Assembly (NCBI GenBank): GCA_023150805.1
Contig: JAKLKF010000007.1
Coordinates: 41,295-105,294 of the forward strand
DNA: 64,000 nucleotides
Direction: 5' to 3'
Source: Myxococcota bacterium
GTDB taxonomy: Bacteria; Myxococcota_A; UBA796; UBA2385
The notes under the pieces are model-generated. The model was not told the origin of the DNA and did no database searches. It saw only the letters and a list, made by a program, of their open reading frames with translations. Positions within the stretch are counted from its first letter, which is position 1, and every line of letters starts with the position of its first letter. Shown here in pieces: positions 27,976 through 36,184 of this stretch. Both the position numbers and the translations under genes were made by a program.

Positions 27976-29094
27976 ATGCCGCGGGACGACGAGCACAGCC
28001 TCCTCTCGCTACCGGGCGCCGAGGATCCCGACCCTTCCTCCTCCTCCGAGGACGGGCCCGCCGACACCTTCGCCTTCTTCGATCGCGGGGAGCTGCCCGC
28101 GCCGGGGCCGCTGACCGACACGCAGCTCAGCGACCCGCTGCCGGCGGGGGCCACCGACGGCGCGGAGGCGCCGGTCGAGATCCCCGGCTACCGCATCCTC
28201 GGCCGCATCAGCCGCGGGGGCATGGGAGAGGTCCTGCTGGCGGAGCGCGTCTCCGACGCCGGCGTGTCGGTGCGCTGCGCCATCAAGGTCGTGCACCCCG
28301 GACGCCGCGACGACCCGATGTACAGCCACCAGATCCTCGCCGAGGCGCGGATCGTCGCCGACCTGCGCCACCAGAACATCGTGAGCATCATGGACGTCGG
28401 GCGCCGGGGCGACCAGGTCTGGCTGGCGATGGAATGGGTCGACGGCTGCGACATCCGGATGCTCCGTCGCCTGGCTCGCGAGCAGGGGGCAGACCTCCCG
28501 CTGCGCCACGTCGTCTACATCGCGCGCGAGGCCCTGCAGGGCCTGCACCACGCCCACGGCGCCCGCGGCCCGGACGGCCGCCTGCTGGGCCTGGTCCACC
28601 GCGACATCAGCCCGGGCAACGTGCTCGTCTCCCGCCAGGGCGCGGTCAAGCTGGCCGACTTCGGCGTCGCCGCGCTCACGGCGAGAGGCGGGCCGGTCCG
28701 CCTGGCCGGCAAGCCGCAGTACCTGGCGCCGGAGCTGTACCGCGGGTCGCCCGCCTCCGTGCAGTCCGACGTCTACGCGATGGGCGTCACCCTCTTCGAG
28801 CTGCTCACCATGCGGCCGCTCGTGCCCCGCAACCTCTCCTTCGCCGAGACCGAGCGCTTCGTCCTGGACCTCGACCCGAAGGCCCTGCTGGGCGGCGACC
28901 TGACGCTGCCGGACGGCCTCGACCAGGTGCTGCTGCGCGCGCTGGCCCCTCGCCCCCAGGACCGCTACGCGGCGGCGCTGGAGATGCTGGAGGACATCAA
29001 CGACTTCGCCTACGAGGCGGGCCTGCGCCTGCTGGACGCCCACTTCGCCCGCTACGTCAGCCGCTGCCTGGACGGTCCCGAGGGCGCGCGGTGA
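27976..29094 (+). CDS. Hanks-type Ser/Thr protein kinase
   Basis: ISRGGMGEVLLAERV, CAIKVVHP, VHRDISPGNVLVSRQGAVKLADFGVA, APELYRGSPASVQSDVYAMGVTLFELLT. Confidence 0.93.
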   Translation: MPRDDEHSLLSLPGAEDPDPSSSSEDGPADTFAFFDRGELPAPGPLTDTQLSDPLPAGATDGAEAPVEIPGYRILGRISRGGMGEVLLAERVSDAGVSVRCAIKVVHPGRRDDPMYSHQILAEARIVADLRHQNIVSIMDVGRRGDQVWLAMEWVDGCDIRMLRRLAREQGADLPLRHVVYIAREALQGLHHAHGARGPDGRLLGLVHRDISPGNVLVSRQGAVKLADFGVAALTARGGPVRLAGKPQYLAPELYRGSPASVQSDVYAMGVTLFELLTMRPLVPRNLSFAETERFVLDLDPKALLGGDLTLPDGLDQVLLRALAPRPQDRYAAALEMLEDINDFAYEAGLRLLDAHFARYVSRCLDGPEGAR

Positions 29095-30857
29095 ACGACC
29101 TCCGGGAGCACCTCGCGGACGCAGCCGAGCGCCTGCGGCGCGCGCTGGATCGCGCCCGCCTGTACGGGGTGGCGCACCGCGAGGCCAAGGCGGCCATCGA
29201 GCACGCCTGGCAGCCGCTGCGGGAGATCCTCTCGCTGGGCCGGCCGCTCACCCTCCAGGCGGGCCCCGATGGACTGTCCTGGCAGGGAGGCCTGCTCGCG
29301 GCCGAAGACGAGGACAAGGAGGGCCTGGGCCGCATCCTGCACCGCGAGGGCATCGCAGAGCTGACCCTGCGCCCGGACCTGCACATCGACGAGCTGGTCC
29401 GCCTGCTCGACGTGGTGCGGATCAACCTGGCCCTGCCCGAGCACGAGGAGGAGACCCTGGAGTCGCTGCTGTGGCAGGCCCGCCTGGAGGGGGTGACCTT
29501 CCGCGCGGTGGCTGCGCTGATGGAGGCCGAGGCCATCTCCGGCGACGCCCTGCGCTATGTCCAGGCCCGGGGCCCGGTCCGCACCTCCCCCCTGGTGGCG
29601 GAGCTGGACGCCGCCAGCCGCCGCGCACCGCGCCGCGGCGCCCTGGCCGATGACGACCTGGTCCGCGCCGTCGCCACGGCGGAGGATCCGGTCCCCATGA
29701 TCGCCGGCGAGGACGGCGCCTGGGACGTCGAGGCCGAGGCGCTCGAAGCGCAGCTGCTCGACGAGGCCGACCCCGACGCCCGGGCGGCGGCGCGGCTGCG
29801 CGCCGAGCTGGCGCTGGAGCAGCCTGGCGACCAGCTCCGGCGGGCCTGCCTGCTCCTGTTCCGCGCCGCGGCCTCGGCGCCCACGGAGCTCGGCCCCGAC
29901 CAGGCCCTGCCGCTGGCCCGCGACGCCATCGACGAGGTGCTCCGGCAGCACGACGCCTTCGCGCTCAGCCAGCTCGTCCACACCTTGCGGCAGGAGCTGG
30001 GAGCCGCCACCGATCCCGAGGCCACCTCGCTGCTGCGGGAGGTGCTGGCCCGCGCGACCCAGCCCGTGCTGGTCGCGCGCCTGCTCGCCGCCGCCGGGCC
30101 CACGGCCGATCCGGCCGCCACCGAGGACCTGGTCGCCCTGCTGGACGACAACGCCATCCGGGCCCTGGTCGAGTGGAGCTTCCAGGCCGAGGCCGATGGC
30201 GAAGCGGGCCGTGGCCGCTGGTTGGCCACCGCCCTGGGCGAGGTGGCCGCGCGCCGGGCCCGCCGCTGGCTGTGGGACGAGGGCACCGAGCCCGAGCTGC
30301 TCGTCCCCGCCGCCTTGCTGCTGCGGGGCCGCGACGGCGAGGACGAGCGGGCCCTCCGCCCGACCCTGCTCGACCACCCGGCGGGCCGGGTCGTGGAGAT
30401 CACCCTGGAGTGGTACGCCGCCACCGGAGTGCCTGCCGCCGAGCGCCCCGCCGTCCTCGCGCTGCTGGAGGATCGCCGCCCCCGCATCCGGGCGGCCGCG
30501 CGGGCCACCCTGGTGCGCTGGCCGCCCCCCGACATCGCCGCCTGGTTCCAGGCCCGCCTCTCGCAGGCGTCGCTGGCCCAGCGCCCCCCCGACCTGCAGC
30601 GCGACCTCTGCGTGGCCTGCGGGCAGATCATGGGCCCCAAGGCGCTGCGGCCCCTGCAGGCCCTGCTCGACCGGCGCGTGGGGATGTTCGCCGGCAAGGG
30701 CGAGGGCGAGCTGCTGGAGGCCGCCGCCTTTGGCCTGGCCGCGATCGGCGGGCCGGAGGCCCGAGCCGTGCTGGAGGAGGGCGCGAAGAGCTGGGTGGGC
30801 GCCCGGTCCGCCGCCTGCAAGGCCGCGCTGGCGCGCCTGCACGGGGGCCGCTCGTGA
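29091..30857 (+). CDS. Helical-repeat (HEAT-like) protein downstream of the kinase
   Basis: GTG start overlapping kinase stop; Ala/Leu/Arg-rich helical repeats (PRIRAAARATLVRWPPPDIAAWFQARL...GPKALRPLQALLDRR...IGGPEARAVLEEG). Confidence 0.7.
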   Translation: MNDLREHLADAAERLRRALDRARLYGVAHREAKAAIEHAWQPLREILSLGRPLTLQAGPDGLSWQGGLLAAEDEDKEGLGRILHREGIAELTLRPDLHIDELVRLLDVVRINLALPEHEEETLESLLWQARLEGVTFRAVAALMEAEAISGDALRYVQARGPVRTSPLVAELDAASRRAPRRGALADDDLVRAVATAEDPVPMIAGEDGAWDVEAEALEAQLLDEADPDARAAARLRAELALEQPGDQLRRACLLLFRAAASAPTELGPDQALPLARDAIDEVLRQHDAFALSQLVHTLRQELGAATDPEATSLLREVLARATQPVLVARLLAAAGPTADPAATEDLVALLDDNAIRALVEWSFQAEADGEAGRGRWLATALGEVAARRARRWLWDEGTEPELLVPAALLLRGRDGEDERALRPTLLDHPAGRVVEITLEWYAATGVPAAERPAVLALLEDRRPRIRAAARATLVRWPPPDIAAWFQARLSQASLAQRPPDLQRDLCVACGQIMGPKALRPLQALLDRRVGMFAGKGEGELLEAAAFGLAAIGGPEARAVLEEGAKSWVGARSAACKAALARLHGGRS

Positions 30858-32377
30858 CCTCCGCGCCGCCGCCCCCCAGCACCGAGGTCGACCGCGCGCG
30901 CCGCCGCAACGTCGTGCAGCACGCGCGCGACCTGATCGTCCACCTCGACGCCCTGGGCCGCACCCTCAAGGTGCACTCGGCCACCAACACGGCCGTCCGC
31001 AGCCAGATCGAGAAGATCACGGCCGACCTGGCCAGCCTGCAGGAGACCGAGCGCGAGCTGGCCTTCGTCTTCACCGAGGGGCACGCCTTCGTCAACGGGG
31101 TCTGGCTGCGGGCCACCCGCCAGAGCTGGGAGGCCGCCCTGCTCTTCACCGACCGCCTGGCCGGCCTGAAGGCCCGGGGCCTGGTCATCGAGCCCGACGG
31201 CGTGCAGGAGCACACCTTGCTGGCCCTGGGGCGCATGCTGCGGGTCGACGCCGACCCGGACGCCGCCGCCGCCGCCGCCCTGCCCGGGGTCAAGCTGCTG
31301 CCCCTGCCCTCGGCCTCCGACCAGGCGCGCGCCGGACGCCAGGCCCAGCGCGACCAGGCGCTGGACCTGTTCGACCAGGGCCTCGCGGTGGTCGAGCGTA
31401 GCCGCCTGGCCCAGCTCGACCTCTACGCGCGGCGGCGGCAACGGGCGCTGGTCCTCTCCCTGGTGCAGATGGCGGAGGAGGGCGCGGAGGAGCTGCTGGC
31501 GCTCACCACCCTGCGCGACCCGACCCTGGCCGGCGCGGCCCACGACCTGGCCACCTGCATCTACAGCCTGTGCATCGGGAGGGCCCTCGACCTGGACCGC
31601 CGGGACCTCGTCCGCCTGGGCGTGGCGGCCCTGGGCCACAACCTGGGCGAGGCCCTGCTGCCCACCGCCCTCTTCGCCCTGCCCCGGGCGCTCTCCGAGG
31701 ACGAGCGCGCCCAGGTGCGGCGTCACCCGCTGCTGGGCATGGCCTACCTGCTGCGCGCCTACGGCTTCACGCCCGGTAGCATCGACCGGGCCGTCGTCGC
31801 GGCCGAGCACCACCTGCACGCCGACGGCAAGGGCGGCTACCCTCCCCTGCAGGTCACGCCCCACCTGTTCAGCCGCGTCGTCGCCGTCGCCGACGTCTTC
31901 GACGCCGTGTGCGCCGACCGCCCCCACCGCCCCGGCAGCCCGCCCGACCACGCGGTGAAGCTGTTGCTGCGCGGCGCCGACGCCCAGCTCGATCCCGTCG
32001 TGGTCCGCGCGCTGATCCGCGTCATCGGCCGCTACCCCCCCGGCTCCTGCGTCGAGCTCGACACCGGCGAGCTGGCGGTCGTCCTCGGCCCCGGCCAGGG
32101 CTGGACCCCGCTGGCGCGGCCCCGCGTGCTGCTGATCACCGACGAGGACGGCTTCCCCCGCCCGCAGCCCGTCGCCGTCGACCTGGGCGAGCGCCACGGC
32201 CGGCGCCGCGCCTGGCTGCGCACGATCGCGCGGACCCGCGACCCGCGCAAGCTCGGCCTGTCCGTGCCCCAGCTGCTCTTCGGGCCGCGGGAGGAGGACC
32301 CGCCGCGCAACCTGGACCGGCAGGCCATGCCCGACCCGCGGCGACGCCCGGCGGCCGACCTGGCCGGGGCCGACTGA
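30854..32377 (+). CDS. HD-GYP-like protein with altered catalytic residues
   Basis: RLGVAALGHNLGEALLPTALFALPRALSEDERAQVRRHPLLGMAYLL...AEHHLHADGKGGYPPLQVTPHLFSRVVAVADVFDAVCADRPHR. Confidence 0.75.
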   Translation: MTSAPPPPSTEVDRARRRNVVQHARDLIVHLDALGRTLKVHSATNTAVRSQIEKITADLASLQETERELAFVFTEGHAFVNGVWLRATRQSWEAALLFTDRLAGLKARGLVIEPDGVQEHTLLALGRMLRVDADPDAAAAAALPGVKLLPLPSASDQARAGRQAQRDQALDLFDQGLAVVERSRLAQLDLYARRRQRALVLSLVQMAEEGAEELLALTTLRDPTLAGAAHDLATCIYSLCIGRALDLDRRDLVRLGVAALGHNLGEALLPTALFALPRALSEDERAQVRRHPLLGMAYLLRAYGFTPGSIDRAVVAAEHHLHADGKGGYPPLQVTPHLFSRVVAVADVFDAVCADRPHRPGSPPDHAVKLLLRGADAQLDPVVVRALIRVIGRYPPGSCVELDTGELAVVLGPGQGWTPLARPRVLLITDEDGFPRPQPVAVDLGERHGRRRAWLRTIARTRDPRKLGLSVPQLLFGPREEDPPRNLDRQAMPDPRRRPAADLAGAD

Positions 32378-32383
32378 GGCGCC

Positions 32384-33382
32384 CTACTGGCCGCTGGCGC
32401 CCTTCACCACCGCGTAGGTCTGCAAGAGCTCGTTCATGTCGGTGGTGCGCAGGTCCATGCCGCCCGTCGGCACGAAGACGATGGGCTTGCCCTTGAGCGC
32501 CTCGGCCACCTTGAGCTTGACGATGCTGCGGCCGCCCGAGCCCGAGAGCGCGCGGGCCTGCTCGGCGATGCCCCTGGCCTTGGCGCGCTTCTCCGACAGG
32601 ATCGCCTCGGCCTGGCGCTGGCGCTCGTAGTAGATCGCGTCGGCGTTGATCTGCTTCTTCCGGGACTCGCCCGTGGCCTCCTCGATGGCCTGCTGCACCA
32701 GGCCCTTGGCCTGCTCCAGCTCGCGGTGGCGCAGCTCCCGGGCGGCCTCGGTCTCGGAGTCCAGGCGCGAGGCGTCCTGCTCGGCGACCTTCTTGTCGCG
32801 GATGATCTGCTCGTAGCGCTCGTTGAACTTGTGCTCGCCCAGGAGCACCTGGGCGATGCGCACGCCCTCGGGGTTCAGGTAGTGGTTGAGCAGGGCGGCG
32901 GCCTGCTCGGCCTTCTTGAAGCGCACGCCGGCGTCGTAGTACTGCTCGCTGGCCAGGCTGTTGAGCACGTCGCGGATGATCGTGCGCGAGACCGGGCGGA
33001 CCAGCCGCTCGCCCACGGTCTGCGTGTCGGGCCCCACGAACTGCAGCAGGTAGGGCGCCTTGGTGCCGTCGATGCTCCAGGCCACCGTGACGTTGACCGA
33101 GATGTCGTTGCCGTCGATGGTCTTGAAGCGCAGCGAGTCGTCGCCGTACTGCGAGCCGTTGTCCCGGCTCATCACCACGTTCTGCAGCGCCGTGTCGTAG
33201 AGGTACCACTCGTTGAGCATCGGCGCGAAGAAGTAGGTGGACCCGGGCGAGTAGGGGTCGGGGACCACGCCCTTGGGCTCGAGGACGCCCACGGTGGCGA
33301 CGCGCACGCCCACCTCGGTGGAGCCCGTGGAGTGGGGCGTGCAGCCGAGCACGGTGGCCAGCAGGAGCGAGAGGACCGACAT
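32384..33382 (-). CDS. SPFH/band-7 family lipoprotein
   Basis: Lipobox ATVLGC; band-7-like core with coiled coil QINADAIYYERQRQAEAILSEKRAKARGIAEQARAL. Confidence 0.75.
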   Translation of the reverse strand: MSVLSLLLATVLGCTPHSTGSTEVGVRVATVGVLEPKGVVPDPYSPGSTYFFAPMLNEWYLYDTALQNVVMSRDNGSQYGDDSLRFKTIDGNDISVNVTVAWSIDGTKAPYLLQFVGPDTQTVGERLVRPVSRTIIRDVLNSLASEQYYDAGVRFKKAEQAAALLNHYLNPEGVRIAQVLLGEHKFNERYEQIIRDKKVAEQDASRLDSETEAARELRHRELEQAKGLVQQAIEEATGESRKKQINADAIYYERQRQAEAILSEKRAKARGIAEQARALSGSGGRSIVKLKVAEALKGKPIVFVPTGGMDLRTTDMNELLQTYAVVKGASGQ

Positions 33383-33384
33383 GC

Positions 33385-34425
33385 TCACCACCCCGCGATC
33401 ATGGAGTCGAGGTCGAGCGGGTTCACGCCGCCCGCGCCGTCGGTGGGGATCACGATCACCTGGGCGTTGCCCACCACCTCGGCCATCTTCAGGCCCACCA
33501 TGTTGCCCGCGCCCGCCACCTGCAGCGCGTCGGACTCCAGGCGCGTGCCCTCGGCCTCGGCCAGGGCCACCAGCAGGTCGCCCTCGGCCACCTTCTGCCG
33601 GTAGTACAGGTCGGCGTCGGCGCGGATCTTCTGCACCTCGGAGCGGCCGCGCTCCTTCTCGACCTCGATCGAGGCCGCGCCCTCGGCCAGCACGCGGTTC
33701 TTCTCCGCCTCGCGGTTGGCCACCACCGCCTCGGCGCGGTTCTTGAAGACCGTCTGGTCCTGGATCTTCCGCTGCTCGATCGCCTCCTGGTAGCGGTCGT
33801 CGTAGGAGTAGTGCCGCACCATCACGTTCCAGATCTGGATGCCGGCCTCGCCCACCTCCAGCGACAGCAGCTCCCGGGCCTCCTCGCCCTTCTGGCGGCG
33901 CAGGTGGCCCAGGTAGAACTCCTCGGCGTTGAGCTCACCGAGCTTCTGGCGCAGCACCTTGTCGCTGCGCGGCAGCATCAGCGCGGTCTCGTACAGGCTG
34001 CCCGGGCCGACGCTGGTGATGATCTTGTAGGGGTCGATGATGCGGTAGACGATCGACACGTCCACCGTCACCTGGTAGCCCTCGCTGGTCTGGATGCGGA
34101 TCGACGGCGCCTTGTGGGCCGAGGTGTCCGCCGACATCTCGTAGTCGTTGAACTCGAGCACCTGCATGCCGCGGGGGAAGGCGTGCATGCGCTCGTAGCC
34201 GGGCATCACGAAGTGCAGGCCGGGCCCGAACAGCTCCTGCTGGATGCCGCTGCCCGGCCCCAGGAAGACCTGCCGGACCGCGAACTCGTCGGGGCCGATG
34301 CGCGTCGTGAAGGTCGCGTAGGCCACCAGGCCGCCCACCAGGGCGACCAGGGCGATCACCGCACCGCCGACCACCTTCAGGGGCCCGCCGGCGCCGCCAG
34401 GGAGCTTGACCTTCGCCGCTGCCAT
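33385..34425 (-). CDS. SPFH/band-7 family membrane protein
   Basis: Single N-terminal TM, RIGPDEFAVRQVFLGPGSGIQQELFGPGLHFVMPGYERMHAFPRGMQVLEF; paralogous neighbour of the previous CDS. Confidence 0.85.
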   Translation of the reverse strand: MAAAKVKLPGGAGGPLKVVGGAVIALVALVGGLVAYATFTTRIGPDEFAVRQVFLGPGSGIQQELFGPGLHFVMPGYERMHAFPRGMQVLEFNDYEMSADTSAHKAPSIRIQTSEGYQVTVDVSIVYRIIDPYKIITSVGPGSLYETALMLPRSDKVLRQKLGELNAEEFYLGHLRRQKGEEARELLSLEVGEAGIQIWNVMVRHYSYDDRYQEAIEQRKIQDQTVFKNRAEAVVANREAEKNRVLAEGAASIEVEKERGRSEVQKIRADADLYYRQKVAEGDLLVALAEAEGTRLESDALQVAGAGNMVGLKMAEVVGNAQVIVIPTDGAGGVNPLDLDSMIAGW

Positions 34426-34497
34426 CTCGCCTCCGGGGGACTGGAGGGGAGCCTAGCACGCGCGGCCCCCCGGGGGGTGCGGCGCCCGGCCCGGGCC

Positions 34498-35109
34498 TCA
34501 GCCCGGCTGGCCCTCGCGGGTCCGGGCGGCGTCGCGCGCCGCGGAGGACGACCGCTCCGCGGAGGCCATGGAGGCGGAGAGGGCCCGCGGCGGCGCCTCG
34601 TCCAGGCTGTCCTGGATGCGGGCCATGTCGTCGACCACCTCCTGGAGCAGGCCGCGGTAGCGGCGCCGGTACCAGGATCGGCGGATCTCCGGCACGAAGG
34701 GCACCAGCAGGGCCAGCGCGAAGACCGCCAGGGCCAGGGGGTGGTGGGTATAGCGATACAGGCCCGCCGCCAGGAAGAAGGCGGCCAGCGTCGCCAGCGC
34801 GCGGGCCACCGGGTCCCCGCGGCGCCAGGCGTGGTAGCCCGCGCCCTCGTCCTGGTTGTGGTCGACGGCCAGGCGGGTGTAGCGGGGCAGGAAGGTCTCC
34901 AGCACCTCGCGTCGCAGCGTGGTGCCCCAGGGCGAGCCGGCCAGCAGCTCCTCGTGCTCGGCCTGCAGCGCCTCCACCTGCTCCTCGGCGATGCGGCGGA
35001 AGCCCGCCTCGGCCGCCGCGGCGTCGCCAATCCAGGTCGGCCGGGCGCCCTCCAGGCGCTCGATCAGGTTCGCGCAGACCGTGTCGAGGCGGTACGACGG
35101 AGGAGGCAT
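34498..35109 (-). CDS. Membrane protein, unknown function
   Basis: MPPPSYRLDTVCANLIERLEGARPTWIGDAAAAEAGF...ATLAAFFLAAGLYRYTHHPLALAVFALALLVPFVPEIRRSWYRRRY. Confidence 0.6.
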   Translation of the reverse strand: MPPPSYRLDTVCANLIERLEGARPTWIGDAAAAEAGFRRIAEEQVEALQAEHEELLAGSPWGTTLRREVLETFLPRYTRLAVDHNQDEGAGYHAWRRGDPVARALATLAAFFLAAGLYRYTHHPLALAVFALALLVPFVPEIRRSWYRRRYRGLLQEVVDDMARIQDSLDEAPPRALSASMASAERSSSAARDAARTREGQPG

Positions 35110-35157
35110 GCGCGGAAGGTAGCACCCGGGCCGCCCGCGGGCCGCAAGGAGGAGGAC

Positions 35158-36051
35158 ATGCCCCCTGCCCTGCCCCTGCTGGCCCTGATCTGTTGCGCCC
35201 GGGCCGGCGAGCCCGCCGCCGACGCCCTCGCCGTCGCCCTCGGCGAGGAGGAGCTGGACGGCGACTGGCGCGGCGTGTCCGGCCTGGCCGTCGCCGATGG
35301 CTGGATCGCCGTCGAGGAGCGCGGCCACCGGCTGCTGATCCGGGAGTTCCAGCGGGAGCTGCGCGTCGTGCCGGTGCAGGGCGTGCCGGCCGGCCTGGAT
35401 CTGGAGGCGGTCGCGGTGGGCACCGACGGCGTGTGGCTGGGCACCGAGGGCCTGGGCGAGCGAGACCAGGATCTCTTGCTGCGCGTCGTCCCCGAGGGTG
35501 CCGGCGAGGGCGCCGCCCACGTCGTCGAGGAGCGCGCCCTGGCCTACACCCCCTTCGGCCTGCGGGGCGAGCACAACCGCGGCGTCGAGGGCCTGTGCGC
35601 CGCCGGGGAGCTGCTGCTCGCCGGTGCCGAGGTCAGCCGCGAGGTCGACGGCCAGCGCCAGGCCCCCGCCTGGCTGCTGCAGGCCGACGGCAGCGTCCGC
35701 CCCCTCTGGCTCGGCCTGCGCAGCCGCAAGGGCAAGCTCGCCGCCCTCGACTGCCGCCAGGACGGCGCCGACCTGCTCGCCTGGGGCGTCGAGCGGCACT
35801 ACGGCGTCCGGCACATCCTGCGCTGGCGCATCCCGCCCGGCCCCGCCCTGGCCGTGGTCCTGCCCGAGGCGAGCTGGGACCTGGAGCCCGCGCTGGGCGA
35901 CACGGCCAACCCCGAGGGCCTGGCCCTGGTCGGCCTCGATCCCGACGGCGCCGTCGAGGTGCTGGTCATCACCGACAACGAGAGCGGGCCCCAGGTGGGC
36001 CCCACCCGCCTGGCCCGCTTCCGCCTTGCGCCCGTGGCGGTGCCTCGATAG
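35158..36051 (+). CDS. Secreted phytase-like/beta-propeller esterase-type protein
   Basis: Signal peptide then WRGVSGLAVADGWIAVEERGHRLL...GVEGLCAAGELLLAGAE...NPEGLALVGLD...VLVITDNESG. Confidence 0.5.
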   Translation: MPPALPLLALICCARAGEPAADALAVALGEEELDGDWRGVSGLAVADGWIAVEERGHRLLIREFQRELRVVPVQGVPAGLDLEAVAVGTDGVWLGTEGLGERDQDLLLRVVPEGAGEGAAHVVEERALAYTPFGLRGEHNRGVEGLCAAGELLLAGAEVSREVDGQRQAPAWLLQADGSVRPLWLGLRSRKGKLAALDCRQDGADLLAWGVERHYGVRHILRWRIPPGPALAVVLPEASWDLEPALGDTANPEGLALVGLDPDGAVEVLVITDNESGPQVGPTRLARFRLAPVAVPR

Positions 36052-36109
36052 ACCGGCAGGGCTCGCCGACGGCGGGCGTGCTCTCCGCCCTTCGGGGCGA
36101 ACACAAGCC

Positions 36110-36184
36110 GGGCGATTAACTCAGCGGGAGAGTGCTACCTTCACACGGTAGAAGTCACTGGTTCAAATCCAGTATCGCCCACCA
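36110..36184 (+). tRNA. tRNA-Val (anticodon CAC)
   Basis: GGGCGATTAACTCAGCGGGAGAGTGCTACCTTCACACGGTAGAAGTCACTGGTTCAAATCCAGTATCGCCCACCA: acceptor pairs GGGCGAT/ATCGCCC, anticodon stem CTACC/GGTAG with loop TTCACAC, T-loop GTTCAAATC, encoded CCA. Confidence 0.95.

Noticed and set aside
29555-32197. 880-aa reverse ORF
   Set aside because: Antisense to the HEAT-like and HD-GYP-like genes, Q/G/R-rich, no recognisable motif.
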